Assembly (NCBI RefSeq): GCF_900086645.1
Contig: NZ_LT576451.1
Coordinates: forward strand, 2,232,001-2,296,000
Reading direction: 5' to 3'
Length of the DNA stretch: 64,000 nucleotides
Origin: Curtobacterium sp. 9128
GTDB taxonomy: Bacteria > Actinomycetota > Actinomycetes > Actinomycetales > Microbacteriaceae
Shown here: piece after piece, positions 9,819 through 18,857 of the stretch
Layout of the letters: each line of letters starts with the position of its first letter
Numbering within the stretch: position 1 is the stretch's first letter
The notes under the pieces: model-generated
Databases searched by the model: none
What the model saw: the letters and a program-made list of their open reading frames with translations, nothing else
What the model was told of the DNA's origin: nothing
Program-made: the position numbers and the translations under genes

Positions 9819-11558
9819 ATGGCCGACCAGACGAAGTACGTCCCCTCCACGCCGCTGCCCGCAGCGCGCACCGGTGTCCTCACGCCGTTCGAGCCCGGTA
9901 CCCGCACGCTCGAGGCCGGGTTCCGGGTCGCGCCGCAGTTCCGGCCGCTGACGGTGGAGACCGTGTTCGACAAGGACGTCGCGATGCGACTGCGCGACGG
10001 CACGACGATCCACCTCGACGTGTTCCGCCCGGTCGGCACCGAACCGGTGCCGGTGATCGTCGCCTGGAGCCCCTACGGCAAGGCGCAGGGGACGTCGATC
10101 AGCGTGATGGGGGTCTTCGGACTCGTCGGACTGCCGAACAGCACGGTGTCCGGGCTGGAGAAGTTCGAGGGAGCAGACCCGGCCTACTGGGTCGAGCGGG
10201 GCTACGCGATCTGCAACGTCGACCACCGAGGCATCGACCAGTCCGAGGGTGACAGCGTCCTCTGGGATCGTCAAGACGGTCGGGACGCGTACGACGTGAT
10301 CGAGTGGCTCGCCGAGCAGGAGTGGTGCGACGGCAAGGTCGGGATGAGCGGCACGAGCTACCTCGCCGTGTCGCAGTGGTTCACCGCCGCCGAGCAGCCC
10401 CCGCACCTCGTCGCGATCAACCCGTGGGAAGGCGTCAGCGACGTCTACCGCGACCTCGTGATGCGCGGCGGCATGCCCGACACCGGGTTCGCGCGGCAAC
10501 TCCAGGAGGGCAGCTTCTTCGGGAACGGCCAGAAGGAGAACGTCCTCGCCGAGGTCGACGCCTTCCCGCTGATGACCGAGCTGTGGGAGCAGAAGATCCC
10601 CGACTTCGAGAAGATCACCGTGCCCGCGTACGTCGTGGCCAGCTACTCGAACACCCTGCACACCGCGGGGACGTTCCGTGCCTGGCGGCGTATGGCGAGC
10701 ACCGAGAAGTGGCTCCGGATCCACAACAGCCAGGAATGGCCGGACTACTACGACGAGGCGAACGTGGAGGACCTCCGCCGGTTCTTCGACCACTTCCTGA
10801 AGGGAGCGGACAACGGGTGGGAGACCACGCCGACCGTCCGGTACTCGGTCCTCGACCTCGAGGGCGGCGACGAGGTGGCGGTCCCCGCGGACTCGTTCCC
10901 GCCGGCGGATGCCACGTCGACGAAGTACTTCCTCGACGCGAGCACCCGGACGCTCGCGACCACCGCGCCGTCGGGCGCGACTGAGGTGTCGTACGCGGTC
11001 GCCGCGAACCCGGACGCCGTCTCGTTCCTCAGCCGTTTCGACGAGGAGACCGTCCTGGTCGGCTACCCCAAGGCACACCTGTTCGTCGAAGCACGTGGCG
11101 CCGACGACATGGACCTGTTCGTCCTCGTCCAGAAGCTGGACCGCTGGGGGACTCCGCTGCAGGCCTTCACTGTGCCGAACCAGGGCGCGATGGCCCATGA
11201 CCTCACCGACCACGGCGCGACGATCCTCCGCTACAAGGGCTCCGACGGACGGCTCCGTGTGTCCGCCCGGCACCTCGACGAGCAGCTGACGACGGTCGAC
11301 GTGCCCGCGCACACCTTCGATCGCGTCGAGAAGCTCACCCCGGGCGAGATCGCCGAGATCGAGATCGACCTGTCGCCGATCGGTTTGCGCTTCCACGCCG
11401 GCGAGCAGCTGCGGTTCGTCGTGAGCTCCCGCAACCTCCTCGGCACGCTCATGCCTGCGATCCGCGAGTACGTCGGCGCGAACGCGGGGACGCACGTCGT
11501 GCACACCGGTGGCGAACGTGCCTCGTACCTCCAGCTCCCCGTCCGGACCGCCCGGTGA
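9819..11558 (+). CDS. CocE/NonD-family hydrolase (X-Pro dipeptidyl-peptidase S15 type)
   Basis: A 579-residue serine hydrolase. The alpha/beta-hydrolase part occupies roughly residues 40-320. The nucleophile lies in GMSGTSYLAVSQW (G-x-S-x-x), preceded by DHRGIDQSEGD with the oxyanion region, and HNSQEWPDYYD follows near the His. The C-terminal third is a jelly-roll domain of the PepX_C type ending in HTGGERASYLQLPV. Such enzymes cleave esters, acyl groups or proline peptides. The start is ATG 9819 with GAAGGAG 6 nt upstream; the frame extends much further upstream but that part lies across the TetR gene. It overlaps the next gene by 4 bp (GTGA). Exact substrate unknown. Confidence 0.9.
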   Translation: MADQTKYVPSTPLPAARTGVLTPFEPGTRTLEAGFRVAPQFRPLTVETVFDKDVAMRLRDGTTIHLDVFRPVGTEPVPVIVAWSPYGKAQGTSISVMGVFGLVGLPNSTVSGLEKFEGADPAYWVERGYAICNVDHRGIDQSEGDSVLWDRQDGRDAYDVIEWLAEQEWCDGKVGMSGTSYLAVSQWFTAAEQPPHLVAINPWEGVSDVYRDLVMRGGMPDTGFARQLQEGSFFGNGQKENVLAEVDAFPLMTELWEQKIPDFEKITVPAYVVASYSNTLHTAGTFRAWRRMASTEKWLRIHNSQEWPDYYDEANVEDLRRFFDHFLKGADNGWETTPTVRYSVLDLEGGDEVAVPADSFPPADATSTKYFLDASTRTLATTAPSGATEVSYAVAANPDAVSFLSRFDEETVLVGYPKAHLFVEARGADDMDLFVLVQKLDRWGTPLQAFTVPNQGAMAHDLTDHGATILRYKGSDGRLRVSARHLDEQLTTVDVPAHTFDRVEKLTPGEIAEIEIDLSPIGLRFHAGEQLRFVVSSRNLLGTLMPAIREYVGANAGTHVVHTGGERASYLQLPVRTAR

Positions 11559-12196
11559 CCGCCGCGACGGTCCGCCTGGCGGGCGAGGACACCGACGTCA
11601 CGATCGACGGGTACGAGCTGTTCTCCGCCCGCCGGGCGCTCGAGCTCCTCAAACGGAAGGTCGGCCGCGACGGACTCCTCGAGCTCCTCGAGGAAGAGAT
11701 CGCCGAGGGCGAGGTGTTCCTCCGGGACCACCTCACCCGATCGGCCGGGGCGGAGACGACCGGCACGACCACCCTCCGCGCATCCGGCATGACCGCCGCG
11801 GCGTTCGGCCGGTGGCTCGGCGCCGCATTCGCACGGGAGGACGTCATGCTCGCGGGCCACCCGGAGCACTACGCGATCCACGCCGAACCCGGTCGGCTCG
11901 TGAACATCGTCGAGACGCTCGACGACCAGGTCTGCTCGTTCTTCATGCGGCCATGGGTGGACAGCATCGACGACGTCCCAGCTGGCCGCCGCTCGCACAT
12001 GCTCCTGGCCGACGGCACGGTCGTCGGCTCGATCGCGAACGTCTTCGAGGACGAGCACGACGGCTTCACGGTCCGCCTGTCGGTCACCCTCCCGGTGACG
12101 TGCGCACCCGACGTGGTGGAGCAGCACCTGGAGCACTTCGCAGTCGAGTTCCGGACGTGGATCCTCCGGGCGGCGCGGGAGTCCGGCGAGGCCTGA
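11555..12196 (+). CDS. Conserved-looking hypothetical protein coupled to the hydrolase
   Basis: A 213-residue protein starts with GTG inside the hydrolase stop codon (GTGA overlap), so it is translated from the same message. It has no signal peptide and no membrane segment. Visible features are a helical N-terminus (ALELLKRKVGRDGLLELLEE), then an alpha/beta region with HYAIHAEPGRLVNIVE and SHMLLADGTVVGSIANVFE, which may be a small-molecule-binding fold. I do not recognise the family. Coupling to a TetR-controlled hydrolase suggests a role in handling the same compound. Confidence 0.7.
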   Translation: MTAATVRLAGEDTDVTIDGYELFSARRALELLKRKVGRDGLLELLEEEIAEGEVFLRDHLTRSAGAETTGTTTLRASGMTAAAFGRWLGAAFAREDVMLAGHPEHYAIHAEPGRLVNIVETLDDQVCSFFMRPWVDSIDDVPAGRRSHMLLADGTVVGSIANVFEDEHDGFTVRLSVTLPVTCAPDVVEQHLEHFAVEFRTWILRAARESGEA

Positions 12197-12208
12197 CGGG
12201 ACGGTCGG

Positions 12209-13072
12209 CTAGCGGAGAGTCCAGGGATCCTCTGGTCGTGTCCCTTCCCGGAACCCGAAGTGCTCGAGCATCGCCATCGCCTCCGGGAAGTGCGCCCCGA
12301 GCGTCCCCTCCGCGTGCGAGTCGCTCCCGAACGTCACGGCGCGACCGCCCTCGTCGCGCCACCACTCCGGGATCCACGGCCAGAGCCGCCTGGTGTTCAT
12401 CTCCAGCGCGCGACCCGACCCGGCGATCGCGCGCATCGCCGCCCGGAAGCCCTCCTCGAACCGCCGCGGGTCGAACGGCCCGGCCGACTCCGACGGCCAC
12501 GAGCGCACCGCGTAGTCGATGTGGGTGAAGACCTCGAACGAGTCCGAGCCGGCGACCATGCGGGGGATCTCGTCGAGGTAGGCCCACATCACCTCGTCGG
12601 GATCGCGACGGTGGTAGAGCGTGACGGGCTCGGTCCGGTCACCGTCGGTGAACGGCAGCATGTGCAACGACCCGTTGACCCGGTCGATCGTCCCCGACCG
12701 GAGCACGTCGGCCGCCGCCGCGTCCCAGACGTGCGGCTGCCCGAACTCCACTCCGGTCAGGATCCGGAGCGCGGGGAACGCCCGGCGGCACCGGTCGATC
12801 GACTCGAGGTAGCCGTCGAGGTCGAAGGGCGGCAGGCGCACCTGGTTCGTCTCGTCGACCAACGCCTCCGCGTGGTCGCCCATGTCCCCTGGTTCGACCC
12901 GCCATCGGTCCTCGAAGTCCAGGTGCTCGGTGAAGACGAGCGCGGGCAGACCGATCCGGACGGCCCGAGCACACGTGCGCTCCATCAGCCCGACGGACGC
13001 CGGGTCGGTCGCGGCGTCCCACGACCATTCGCTGTGCACGTGGGCATCCGCGGTGAGCCTCATGCCGGCCAT
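12209..13072 (-). CDS. PHP-domain phosphoesterase (histidinol-phosphatase HisJ-like)
   Basis: A 287-residue metal-dependent phosphoesterase of the PHP family. The metal-binding motifs are visible: DAHVHSEWSWD near residue 8 (HxH), FTEHLDF, GSLHMLPF, FTHIDY, and FGSDSHAEG near the C-terminus. HisJ-type members hydrolyse histidinol phosphate, but many PHP proteins of this length act on other phosphates and no his gene is nearby. The start may be ATG 13072 or the ATG three codons in (13063); no clear ribosome site favours either. It converges with the gene at 11555 and is followed upstream by a TetR gene on the same strand. Confidence 0.82.
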   Translation of the reverse strand: MAGMRLTADAHVHSEWSWDAATDPASVGLMERTCARAVRIGLPALVFTEHLDFEDRWRVEPGDMGDHAEALVDETNQVRLPPFDLDGYLESIDRCRRAFPALRILTGVEFGQPHVWDAAAADVLRSGTIDRVNGSLHMLPFTDGDRTEPVTLYHRRDPDEVMWAYLDEIPRMVAGSDSFEVFTHIDYAVRSWPSESAGPFDPRRFEEGFRAAMRAIAGSGRALEMNTRRLWPWIPEWWRDEGGRAVTFGSDSHAEGTLGAHFPEAMAMLEHFGFREGTRPEDPWTLR

Positions 13073-13096
13073 GCTGCCAGGAGGCCCACGTCCGCG

Positions 13097-13666
13097 TCAC
13101 TCGATGCCGTGCCCGTCGAACAGGCTCGACGCGACCGCCCGCGCCACACCGGTGTCGGCATCGGCGTCCCGGAGGCGCATGGCGAGCGCGCCGGAGACGA
13201 CGAGCGTCAACTGCTCACCGAGCGTCCCTGCCCCATCACCCACGAGGGGCACCGCCAGCTCCGTGAGCCGCGTGCGGAGGCCCGACGACTCGGCATCGAG
13301 CACGACGCGGATCTCCGACGGCGCATCGGCGTACTCGGACGCGGTGCCGAGGAACGCGCACCACCGTGACGCCGCCGAGCGGGTGCGGTAGTCGTCGAGT
13401 GCGTCGAAGACCGCCAGGAGCCGGCAACGATCACCGGTCTGCCGCTCGACCGCGGCAGTCCACGTCGCCTCCCAGTCCAGCCGGCGCCGCTCGAGGGTCG
13501 CGGCGACGAGCGCCTCCTTGCTCGGGTACCCCCGGTAGAGCGTCGCTGACGAGACCCCTGCACGCTCCAGGACCGCGTCCACCGAGGTCGCCGCGATGCC
13601 GTGCGTGAAGAACAGGTCCTCGGCGGCGTCGAGGAGCTTCTGCTCGGTTCCCGCACGCATGGCCAT
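13097..13666 (-). CDS. TetR-family regulator divergent from MFS exporter
   Basis: A 189-residue regulator. The helix-turn-helix is clear: LLDAAEDLFFTHGIAATSVD followed by AVLERAGVSSATLYRGYPSKEAL. The C-terminal domain resembles the AcrR-like ligand pocket. It is separated from the divergent MFS gene by only 23 bp, and a perfect palindrome overlaps the MFS start, so it almost certainly represses that exporter. It lies 24 bp upstream of the PHP gene on the same strand, so both may be on one transcript. Confidence 0.9.
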   Translation of the reverse strand: MAMRAGTEQKLLDAAEDLFFTHGIAATSVDAVLERAGVSSATLYRGYPSKEALVAATLERRRLDWEATWTAAVERQTGDRCRLLAVFDALDDYRTRSAASRWCAFLGTASEYADAPSEIRVVLDAESSGLRTRLTELAVPLVGDGAGTLGEQLTLVVSGALAMRLRDADADTGVARAVASSLFDGHGIE

Positions 13667-13676
13667 GTCAGCACCC

Positions 13677-13704
13677 TAGACTCCGAAAAGTGAAACGATC
13701 GTTT
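13677..13704 (+). promoter_or_regulatory. Leaderless promoter with TetR palindrome at the MFS start
   Basis: TAGACT at 13677-13682 is a good -10 box exactly 7 nt before the GTG start at 13690, which implies a leaderless mRNA. The perfect 12-bp palindrome AAACGATCGTTT lies at 13693-13704, directly after the start codon. A repressor bound there would cover the transcription start. The palindrome resembles TetR half-sites built on AAACGATCGTTT seen in other actinobacteria. Confidence 0.65.
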
Positions 13705-14856
13705 TCGAAAGGAACCGGGCTCGCCGTCGCCGGCACAGCCCTCGTCGCGGTGACCTACGGGCTCGTCCGCCTCGCCTACGGCCTGGTGCTGCCGGACGTG
13801 CAGGCGGACCTGGGGCTCGGCGCGGCGCTCGCCGGGTGGATCTCCGCTGGGGCGTCGACCATGTACTGCGTCGGGGCGGTGATCGGGTTCCTCGCGGCGA
13901 CGAGGCACCCGCGCTCGCTCGTGGTCCTGGCCGCGAGCACCGCGGCGGTCGGTGCCGCCGGGATGGCGTGGAGCCACGACGCGACCACCTTCGGCGTCGC
14001 GGCGGTCCTGAGCTCGACGGGCGCGGGCGCTGCATCGCCGGCGCTCGTCCGGCTGGTCGCGCGGAACACGGCACCGGATCGGGTGCCTCGCGCGCAGGCG
14101 GTCGTGAACGCGGGGACCGGACCCGGGCTCGTCGCCGCCGGGCTCCTCGCACTCGCGGTCCTGCCCGAGTGGCGCACCGCCTGGTTCGTCGCCGCGGCCT
14201 GTTCCGTGCTGGCCGGGGCCGCCGTGCTCCTCACCGACCACCGCGGTCACGACGACACGACGGAACGCGGTCACGCCGACACGACGGAACGAGTGGACCG
14301 AGCAGGACGACCGACGGGGTCGTGGTTCGTCGCGCACCGTCGACTCCTCCTCGCGGCACTGCTGCTCGGCGCCGGCTCCGCCGCGGTCTGGAACTACGGC
14401 CGATCCGTCCTGGTCGACGCCGGTGTCGATCGGGAGGCCTCCATCACCGCCTGGATCGCCCTCGGCCTCGGAGGTGCTGCGGTCGTCGTCACGAGCCGGT
14501 GGACGGGCGGCATGCGACCCGCGCGGCTCTGGGCGATCAGCGTGACCGCGGTCGTGGTCGGGTCCCTCGCGCTCGCCGTGGTGCCCGGTACCGTCCCGGT
14601 CGCGCTCGTCGCCTGCCTGGTGTTCGGGTGGGGCTACACCGCGGCGACCGGGGCGCTGATCGCCTGGACGACCGAGATCGACCCGGATCGTGCGTCGGCG
14701 GGGACCTCGATGCTCTTCGTCACCCTGGTGCTCGGGCAGGCCCTGGGTGCCGCCGCGGCCGGCGCCGTGATCGGCGTCGCCGGCGCGGTGACGGCGTTCG
14801 CACTGGCGGCCCTGGTCGGACTCGTCTCCGCTCCGGCGGCCGGGCCGCGGCACTGA
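13690..14856 (+). CDS. MFS transporter (putative exporter)
   Basis: A 388-residue major-facilitator protein with about 12 hydrophobic segments, from TGLAVAGTALVAVTYGLVRL near the start to AAAAGAVIGVAGAVTAFALA near the end. A hydrophilic central loop with a short duplicated DDTTERGHADTTERVD segment separates the two halves. Start GTG 13690 coincides with the predicted transcription start. It is controlled by the divergent TetR gene and ends at a hairpin terminator. Drug or metabolite efflux is the usual role of this pair; the substrate is unknown. Confidence 0.88.
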   Translation: MKRSFSKGTGLAVAGTALVAVTYGLVRLAYGLVLPDVQADLGLGAALAGWISAGASTMYCVGAVIGFLAATRHPRSLVVLAASTAAVGAAGMAWSHDATTFGVAAVLSSTGAGAASPALVRLVARNTAPDRVPRAQAVVNAGTGPGLVAAGLLALAVLPEWRTAWFVAAACSVLAGAAVLLTDHRGHDDTTERGHADTTERVDRAGRPTGSWFVAHRRLLLAALLLGAGSAAVWNYGRSVLVDAGVDREASITAWIALGLGGAAVVVTSRWTGGMRPARLWAISVTAVVVGSLALAVVPGTVPVALVACLVFGWGYTAATGALIAWTTEIDPDRASAGTSMLFVTLVLGQALGAAAAGAVIGVAGAVTAFALAALVGLVSAPAAGPRH

Positions 14857-14870
14857 ACGTGCGCACCGCC

Positions 14871-14912
14871 GGACGGGAGGCTCGGTGCGCGCCCGCACCG
14901 AGCCTCCCGTCC
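14871..14912 (+). terminator. Hairpin of the GGACGGGAGGC family after the MFS gene
   Basis: A perfect 19-bp stem beginning GGACGGGAGGCTCGG (left arm 14871-14889, right arm 14894-14912) closes a 4-nt loop. It lies 15 bp past the MFS stop. This is one of the cleanest copies of the dispersed hairpin family. Confidence 0.82.
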
Positions 14913-14991
14913 GTCCCGTGGTCGCGTCGCGAGCCGCGCGCACGTCCGGTGTCCAGGTCGAGCCACGCGCGGTGCGGCAAGATGGTGTCTC

Positions 14992-15213
14992 GTGAACCCA
15001 CAGCCGCAGCAGCCCCGCTGGCGCAAGACCTGGTCGACCGTGCAGGTCGGTCTGCTCTCCGCGGCGGTCATCGCGTGCATCGTGATGCTCTTCGTCGGCG
15101 ACGGCAGCCTGGACCGGGTGTGGGCCGTCGCACTGGTGTTCTTCGGGATCGCGCTGCTCGGGCACATCACGTTCCTCGTGTACACGGCGCGGTACGAGCG
15201 CGACAGCCGCTGA
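14992..15213 (+). CDS. Small two-helix membrane protein
   Basis: A 73-residue protein starting with GTG 14992. A basic head (QQPRWRKTW) is followed by two hydrophobic helices, about residues 17-37 and 43-63, and a charged end. The N-terminal Pro/Gln run and two-helix layout are common among uncharacterised actinobacterial membrane proteins. No function can be assigned. It stands alone between the MFS terminator and a convergent SDR. Confidence 0.7.
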   Translation: MNPQPQQPRWRKTWSTVQVGLLSAAVIACIVMLFVGDGSLDRVWAVALVFFGIALLGHITFLVYTARYERDSR

Positions 15214-15235
15214 GACCGTCCGACACGGCCCTTCG

Positions 15236-16135
15236 TCAGGGCGTGACCATGCCGCCGTTCACGTTGAGCGTCTCGCCGGCGACGAAGCTCGACTCGTGCG
15301 ACGCCAGGAACACGTACGCGGGCGCGAGCTCGGCGGGCTGACCCGCGCGGCCCATCGGCGACTCGCTGCTGCCGAACTCCGGCAGGGTCTCGGGGTCGAC
15401 GCCGCTCGTGACCTGCAGCACCGACCAGGTGGGACCGGGCGCGACGACGTTCACGCGGATGCCCTGCTCGATGAGTGCCTGCGAGAGGCCCTTCGAGAAG
15501 TTGTTGATCGCGCCCTTCGTCGCCGCGTAGTCGAGCCGGTCGGGTGCGGGCTTGTACGCCTCCATCGACGCCGTCGTGGTGATCGTCGATCCCGGGTGCA
15601 GGTGGGGGAGCGCAGCCTTCACGAGCCGGAACAACCCGAACACGTTCACGTCGAACGTGGCCTCGAACTGCTCGTCGGTGATGTCGAGCAGGTCGGGCTG
15701 CCAGACCTGCTTGCCCGCGACGCTGACGAGCGCGTCGATGCCGCCGAGCCCCTCGACCGCCTCGGCGACGAGACGTCCGGCGTACTCGCGGTCGCGGAGG
15801 TCACCGGGGATCGCGACAGCGGTGCGTCCGGCGGCGCGGACCTGCTCGATGACGTGGTCGGCGTCCTCCTGCTCCTCCGGCAGGTAGGCGAGTGCGATGT
15901 CGGCGCCCTCGCGGGCGAACGCGATCGCGACGGCGCCGCCGATGCCGGAGTCGGCGCCGGTGATGAGCGCTTTGCGGCCGGCGAGGCGGCCGGTCCCGCG
16001 GTAGGTGTCCTCGCCGAGGTCCGGGACGGGCGTCATCCGGGACTGCAGACCCGGCTCGGGTTGCGTCTGCGGCTCGGGCGACACGTCGGGGTAGCGGGTG
16101 CGTGGGTCAGCTGGTTCGTACTGGTCGTGCGGCAT
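15236..16135 (-). CDS. SDR family oxidoreductase with N-terminal extension (YhxC/YghA-like)
   Basis: A 299-residue short-chain dehydrogenase. A proline-rich head of about 45 residues precedes the cofactor motif GADSGIGGAVA. The catalytic Tyr/Lys is in LDYAATKGAINNFSK, and the end is SSFVAGETLNVNGGMVTP. The extended head plus AYLPEEQEDADHV is characteristic of the YghA/YhxC/GsiB-associated group often linked to general stress or aldehyde detoxification. The physiological substrate is not known. Confidence 0.88.
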   Translation of the reverse strand: MPHDQYEPADPRTRYPDVSPEPQTQPEPGLQSRMTPVPDLGEDTYRGTGRLAGRKALITGADSGIGGAVAIAFAREGADIALAYLPEEQEDADHVIEQVRAAGRTAVAIPGDLRDREYAGRLVAEAVEGLGGIDALVSVAGKQVWQPDLLDITDEQFEATFDVNVFGLFRLVKAALPHLHPGSTITTTASMEAYKPAPDRLDYAATKGAINNFSKGLSQALIEQGIRVNVVAPGPTWSVLQVTSGVDPETLPEFGSSESPMGRAGQPAELAPAYVFLASHESSFVAGETLNVNGGMVTP

Positions 16136-16257
16136 GCACCCACCGAACCCGCCGACCCCTGAGAGGTGGTCAGGAGCGTGCGTGATCCGGATTCGTCGGA
16201 CGCTCGACAGGACTCCGTCCGAGAAGCACTGAGGCTCGGCGGCGTACGGTCTCGGCC

Positions 16258-16524
16258 ATGCCGAACCAGCAGATGCGGGGCGTGAAGAACCCCGAGATGT
16301 ACGAGGAACTCCGCGCAGCGGGCAACTCGAAGGAGAAGTCCGCGCGGATCAGCAACGCCGCGGCCGCGAAGGGCAAGCGGGCGGTCGGGAAGAAGGGCGG
16401 GGAGTCCGGCTCCTACGACGACTGGACCGTCGCGGATCTCCGGAAGCGTGCGAAGGAGCTCGGACTCACCGGGTACTCGTCGAAGCGGAAGAGCGAGTTG
16501 ATCGAGGCGCTTCGCGACCACTGA
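16258..16524 (+). CDS. Rho-N/SAP-like small basic protein (DUF7218-type N-terminus)
   Basis: An 88-residue basic protein. Residues 1-47 contain [30 protein letters not shown] and a Lys/Gly stretch, matching a small actinobacterial family. Residues 53-86 ([20 protein letters not shown], then [12 protein letters not shown]) form a helix-extension-helix like the Rho N-terminal or SAP domain, which binds nucleic acid. ATG 16258 lies 7 nt after TACGGT, so the mRNA is probably leaderless. The 3' end overlaps the convergent GH125 gene by 59 bp. Confidence 0.82.
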   Translation: MPNQQMRGVKNPEMYEELRAAGNSKEKSARISNAAAAKGKRAVGKKGGESGSYDDWTVADLRKRAKELGLTGYSSKRKSELIEALRDH

Positions 16525-17788
16525 GGTCGTCCGCGACGGTCAGCGCGAGCTCGCAGAACATCGCGTCGGCCCACGAGAACCACTCCCGTGAGAACGCGGC
16601 GGGGTCGTCCACGTCGAACGACTCGTGCATGCGCCCGGTCCCGGCGTCCGTCGCGAGCAGCACGGCGAGGAGCTCCCGTCGGCGCTCCGGTGTCCCGGTG
16701 ATGCCCTCGACGCAGAGCGCGATCGGCCACACCCGGTTCGGCTCGGTGTGCTGGCTCCCGATGCCCTCGGCCGCCGTTCCGCTGAACCAGTACGGGTTCG
16801 CTGGTGACAGCACCAGGCGTCGGGTCGCGGCGGTGACCTCGGGGTCGATGACGTCGGGCGCGTCGGACGGCAGTGAGAGCAGTGACGGCATGTTCGCGTC
16901 GTCCATGAGCACGGCGCCGCCGAGCCCGTCGACCTCGTACGCGTAGACCTGTTCGCCGTCGTGCTCGACGATGCCGTGCCGACGCACCCCGTCGAGGACG
17001 GCCGACCGCAGTGCGTCGGCGTCGTCGGCGAGCCGCTCGTCGCCGTACACGTCGCGGGCGATCTCGGCGAGGTCGAGCAGTGCCTGCGCGGCGTGCAGGT
17101 TCTCCGGGACGTTGTAGCCGTACGTGCACGCGTCGTCCGACGGCCGGAACCCGCACCAGGTCATGCCCGTGACGGCGACCGGGGTGCCGCGGCCGTCGCG
17201 GTCGAGCGTCTCGGTCGCGATCCCGACGTCCCGGACGAACCGGTACGCGGACGCGTCGTGGTCCTGTTCGGCGCGCCACTGGTCCACGATCGTGCGGAAG
17301 ACCCGGTGGGCGCGCTCGTCGAACAGGTCGGTGCGACCGGTCGCGGTCCACAGCCGGTGGGCGAACTGGACCGGGTAGGCGAGGCTGTCGACCTCGTACT
17401 TCTGCTCCCACACCGACGGGTCGTCGCAGAGGTCCCGGTCATCGTGGTGCGCGCCGGTGGCCGAGCGGTTGAAGGCGTTGGCGTAGGGATCGTGGTCGAT
17501 GCACCGGAACTGCCGCCGGACGACCCCGGTCAGGACGTCGGCGATCGCGGGGGAGTCGGCGGCGAAGCGCAGGTACGGGAGCATCTGCGTCGTCGAGTCG
17601 CGGAGCCACATCGCGGGGATGTCGCCGGTGATGACGAAGGCGGTGCCGTCGTCGTCGAGGGTGATGGTGTCGGTCAGCGTGCGGGTGAGGGCTTCCTCGA
17701 CCCGGTCGCCGACACCGACACCGGCGGTGCCCCGGACCGCGTCAGCGGCGGCCCGGAGCACCGAGGTGGTCTCGTCGTCGAGGATCAC
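16466..17788 (-). CDS. Glycoside hydrolase family 125 (exo-alpha-1,6-mannosidase)
   Basis: A 440-residue metal-independent alpha-mannosidase. Characteristic GH125 blocks are visible in order: [96 protein letters not shown] and MHESFDVDD...WADAMFCEL. The family removes alpha-1,6-linked mannose from glycans. There is no signal peptide, so it acts in the cytoplasm on imported oligosaccharides. The start GTG 17788 forms a GTGA overlap with the upstream oxidoreductase stop; the longer frame to 17923 lies inside that gene. It is the last gene of the sugar operon. Confidence 0.92.
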   Translation of the reverse strand: MILDDETTSVLRAAADAVRGTAGVGVGDRVEEALTRTLTDTITLDDDGTAFVITGDIPAMWLRDSTTQMLPYLRFAADSPAIADVLTGVVRRQFRCIDHDPYANAFNRSATGAHHDDRDLCDDPSVWEQKYEVDSLAYPVQFAHRLWTATGRTDLFDERAHRVFRTIVDQWRAEQDHDASAYRFVRDVGIATETLDRDGRGTPVAVTGMTWCGFRPSDDACTYGYNVPENLHAAQALLDLAEIARDVYGDERLADDADALRSAVLDGVRRHGIVEHDGEQVYAYEVDGLGGAVLMDDANMPSLLSLPSDAPDVIDPEVTAATRRLVLSPANPYWFSGTAAEGIGSQHTEPNRVWPIALCVEGITGTPERRRELLAVLLATDAGTGRMHESFDVDDPAAFSREWFSWADAMFCELALTVADDLSGREAPRSTRSSASTSTR

Positions 17789-18804
17789 GCGGAGACCGGC
17801 TCCACCTGGAGCACCGACGCGATCGTGCCGCTGTGGGCGCCCTCGTACGCCGCCAGGATCATGCCGAGCACGGCGATGCCCTCCCGCTCGGTGTGGATCG
17901 GACGCGTGCCGTCGCGCAAGCACGCGCCGAACGCGCCGATCTCCGCCGCGAACGTGTCCACGTCCTCGTAGGTCACGGTCTCGCTGGTGCCGTCGAGCAG
18001 GTCCCAGCGGAGCGTGGTGCCGTCGCTCGTCAGCGAGCCGAGCTCACCGACGGCGCTGAAGCGCTCGGTGCCGGCGGCCGGCTCGTACGCCCAGCTCGTG
18101 ACGAGCTGGCCGACGGCGCCGTTGTCGAAGCGGAACAAGGCCTGCGCCGAGTCCTCGCCCTCCATGAACGTCAGGCGGTGGGTCGAGAGCAGCGCCGTCG
18201 CCTGGACGGGGACACCACCGGCGAGGTGCATGAGCAGGTAGCTCGGGTGGTAGCCGGTGTCGATGAGCTCGCCGCCGCCGCTCTTCGACGCGTGTGCACG
18301 CCAGCCCATGTTCTCCGGGTCGAAGTCGTTGCGGAAGCTGTCCGTCGTGCGGACCTCGTACACGGTGCCGAGGACGCCGGTCTCGATGAGCTCCTTCGCC
18401 TTCGCGACCGCCGGCATGAAGAGCTGGTTGTGCGCGCACATCAGCGTGACGCCCGCCTCGCTCACGGCGGCCTGCACGTCGCGCGCTTCCTCCGGGGTGA
18501 GGCAGAGCGGCTTCTCGCAGAGGACGTGCTTGCCGGCCCGTGCCGCGGCGACGATCGCGTCGCGGTGCAGGTGGTGCGGCAGGCAGATGTCGACGGCGTC
18601 GATGTCGGCGCGGTCGAGCATCTCCTGGTAGTCGGTGAAGTGGGGCACGCCGAGCTCGGCGCCGCGGGCCTCGGCGGTCGACGCGAACGCATCGGCCACC
18701 GCGGCGATGCGGATGAGGTCCGGGTGCTGGGCGTAGCCGGCGATGTGTGCGGACGCGATGCCGCCGCCGCCGATGAGTCCGACGCGGATGGTGTCGTTGG
18801 ACAT
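17785..18804 (-). CDS. Gfo/Idh/MocA family oxidoreductase (second of pair)
   Basis: A 339-residue NAD(P)-dependent sugar dehydrogenase-like protein. The Rossmann motif is VGLIGGGGIASAHIAGY near residue 8. The family motif with the catalytic Lys is AGKHVLCEKPLCLTPEEA. The C-terminal beta-sheet domain contains GGGELIDTGYHPSYLLMH, in which the Asp and His are in the usual substrate positions. ATG 18804 is preceded by AGGAGT. It is translationally coupled to GH125, which suggests that it modifies the sugar released by that enzyme or a precursor. Confidence 0.9.
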   Translation of the reverse strand: MSNDTIRVGLIGGGGIASAHIAGYAQHPDLIRIAAVADAFASTAEARGAELGVPHFTDYQEMLDRADIDAVDICLPHHLHRDAIVAAARAGKHVLCEKPLCLTPEEARDVQAAVSEAGVTLMCAHNQLFMPAVAKAKELIETGVLGTVYEVRTTDSFRNDFDPENMGWRAHASKSGGGELIDTGYHPSYLLMHLAGGVPVQATALLSTHRLTFMEGEDSAQALFRFDNGAVGQLVTSWAYEPAAGTERFSAVGELGSLTSDGTTLRWDLLDGTSETVTYEDVDTFAAEIGAFGACLRDGTRPIHTEREGIAVLGMILAAYEGAHSGTIASVLQVEPVSA

Positions 18805-18857
18805 GGTGACTCCTGGTTTCGTGCTGGGTTGCTGGTGTCGGTCGGTCGCGCGGCCGG

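Noticed and set aside
13207-15165. Long minus-strand frame spanning the MFS gene
   Set aside because: Antisense to a clear 12-helix transporter; no domain and low-complexity composition.
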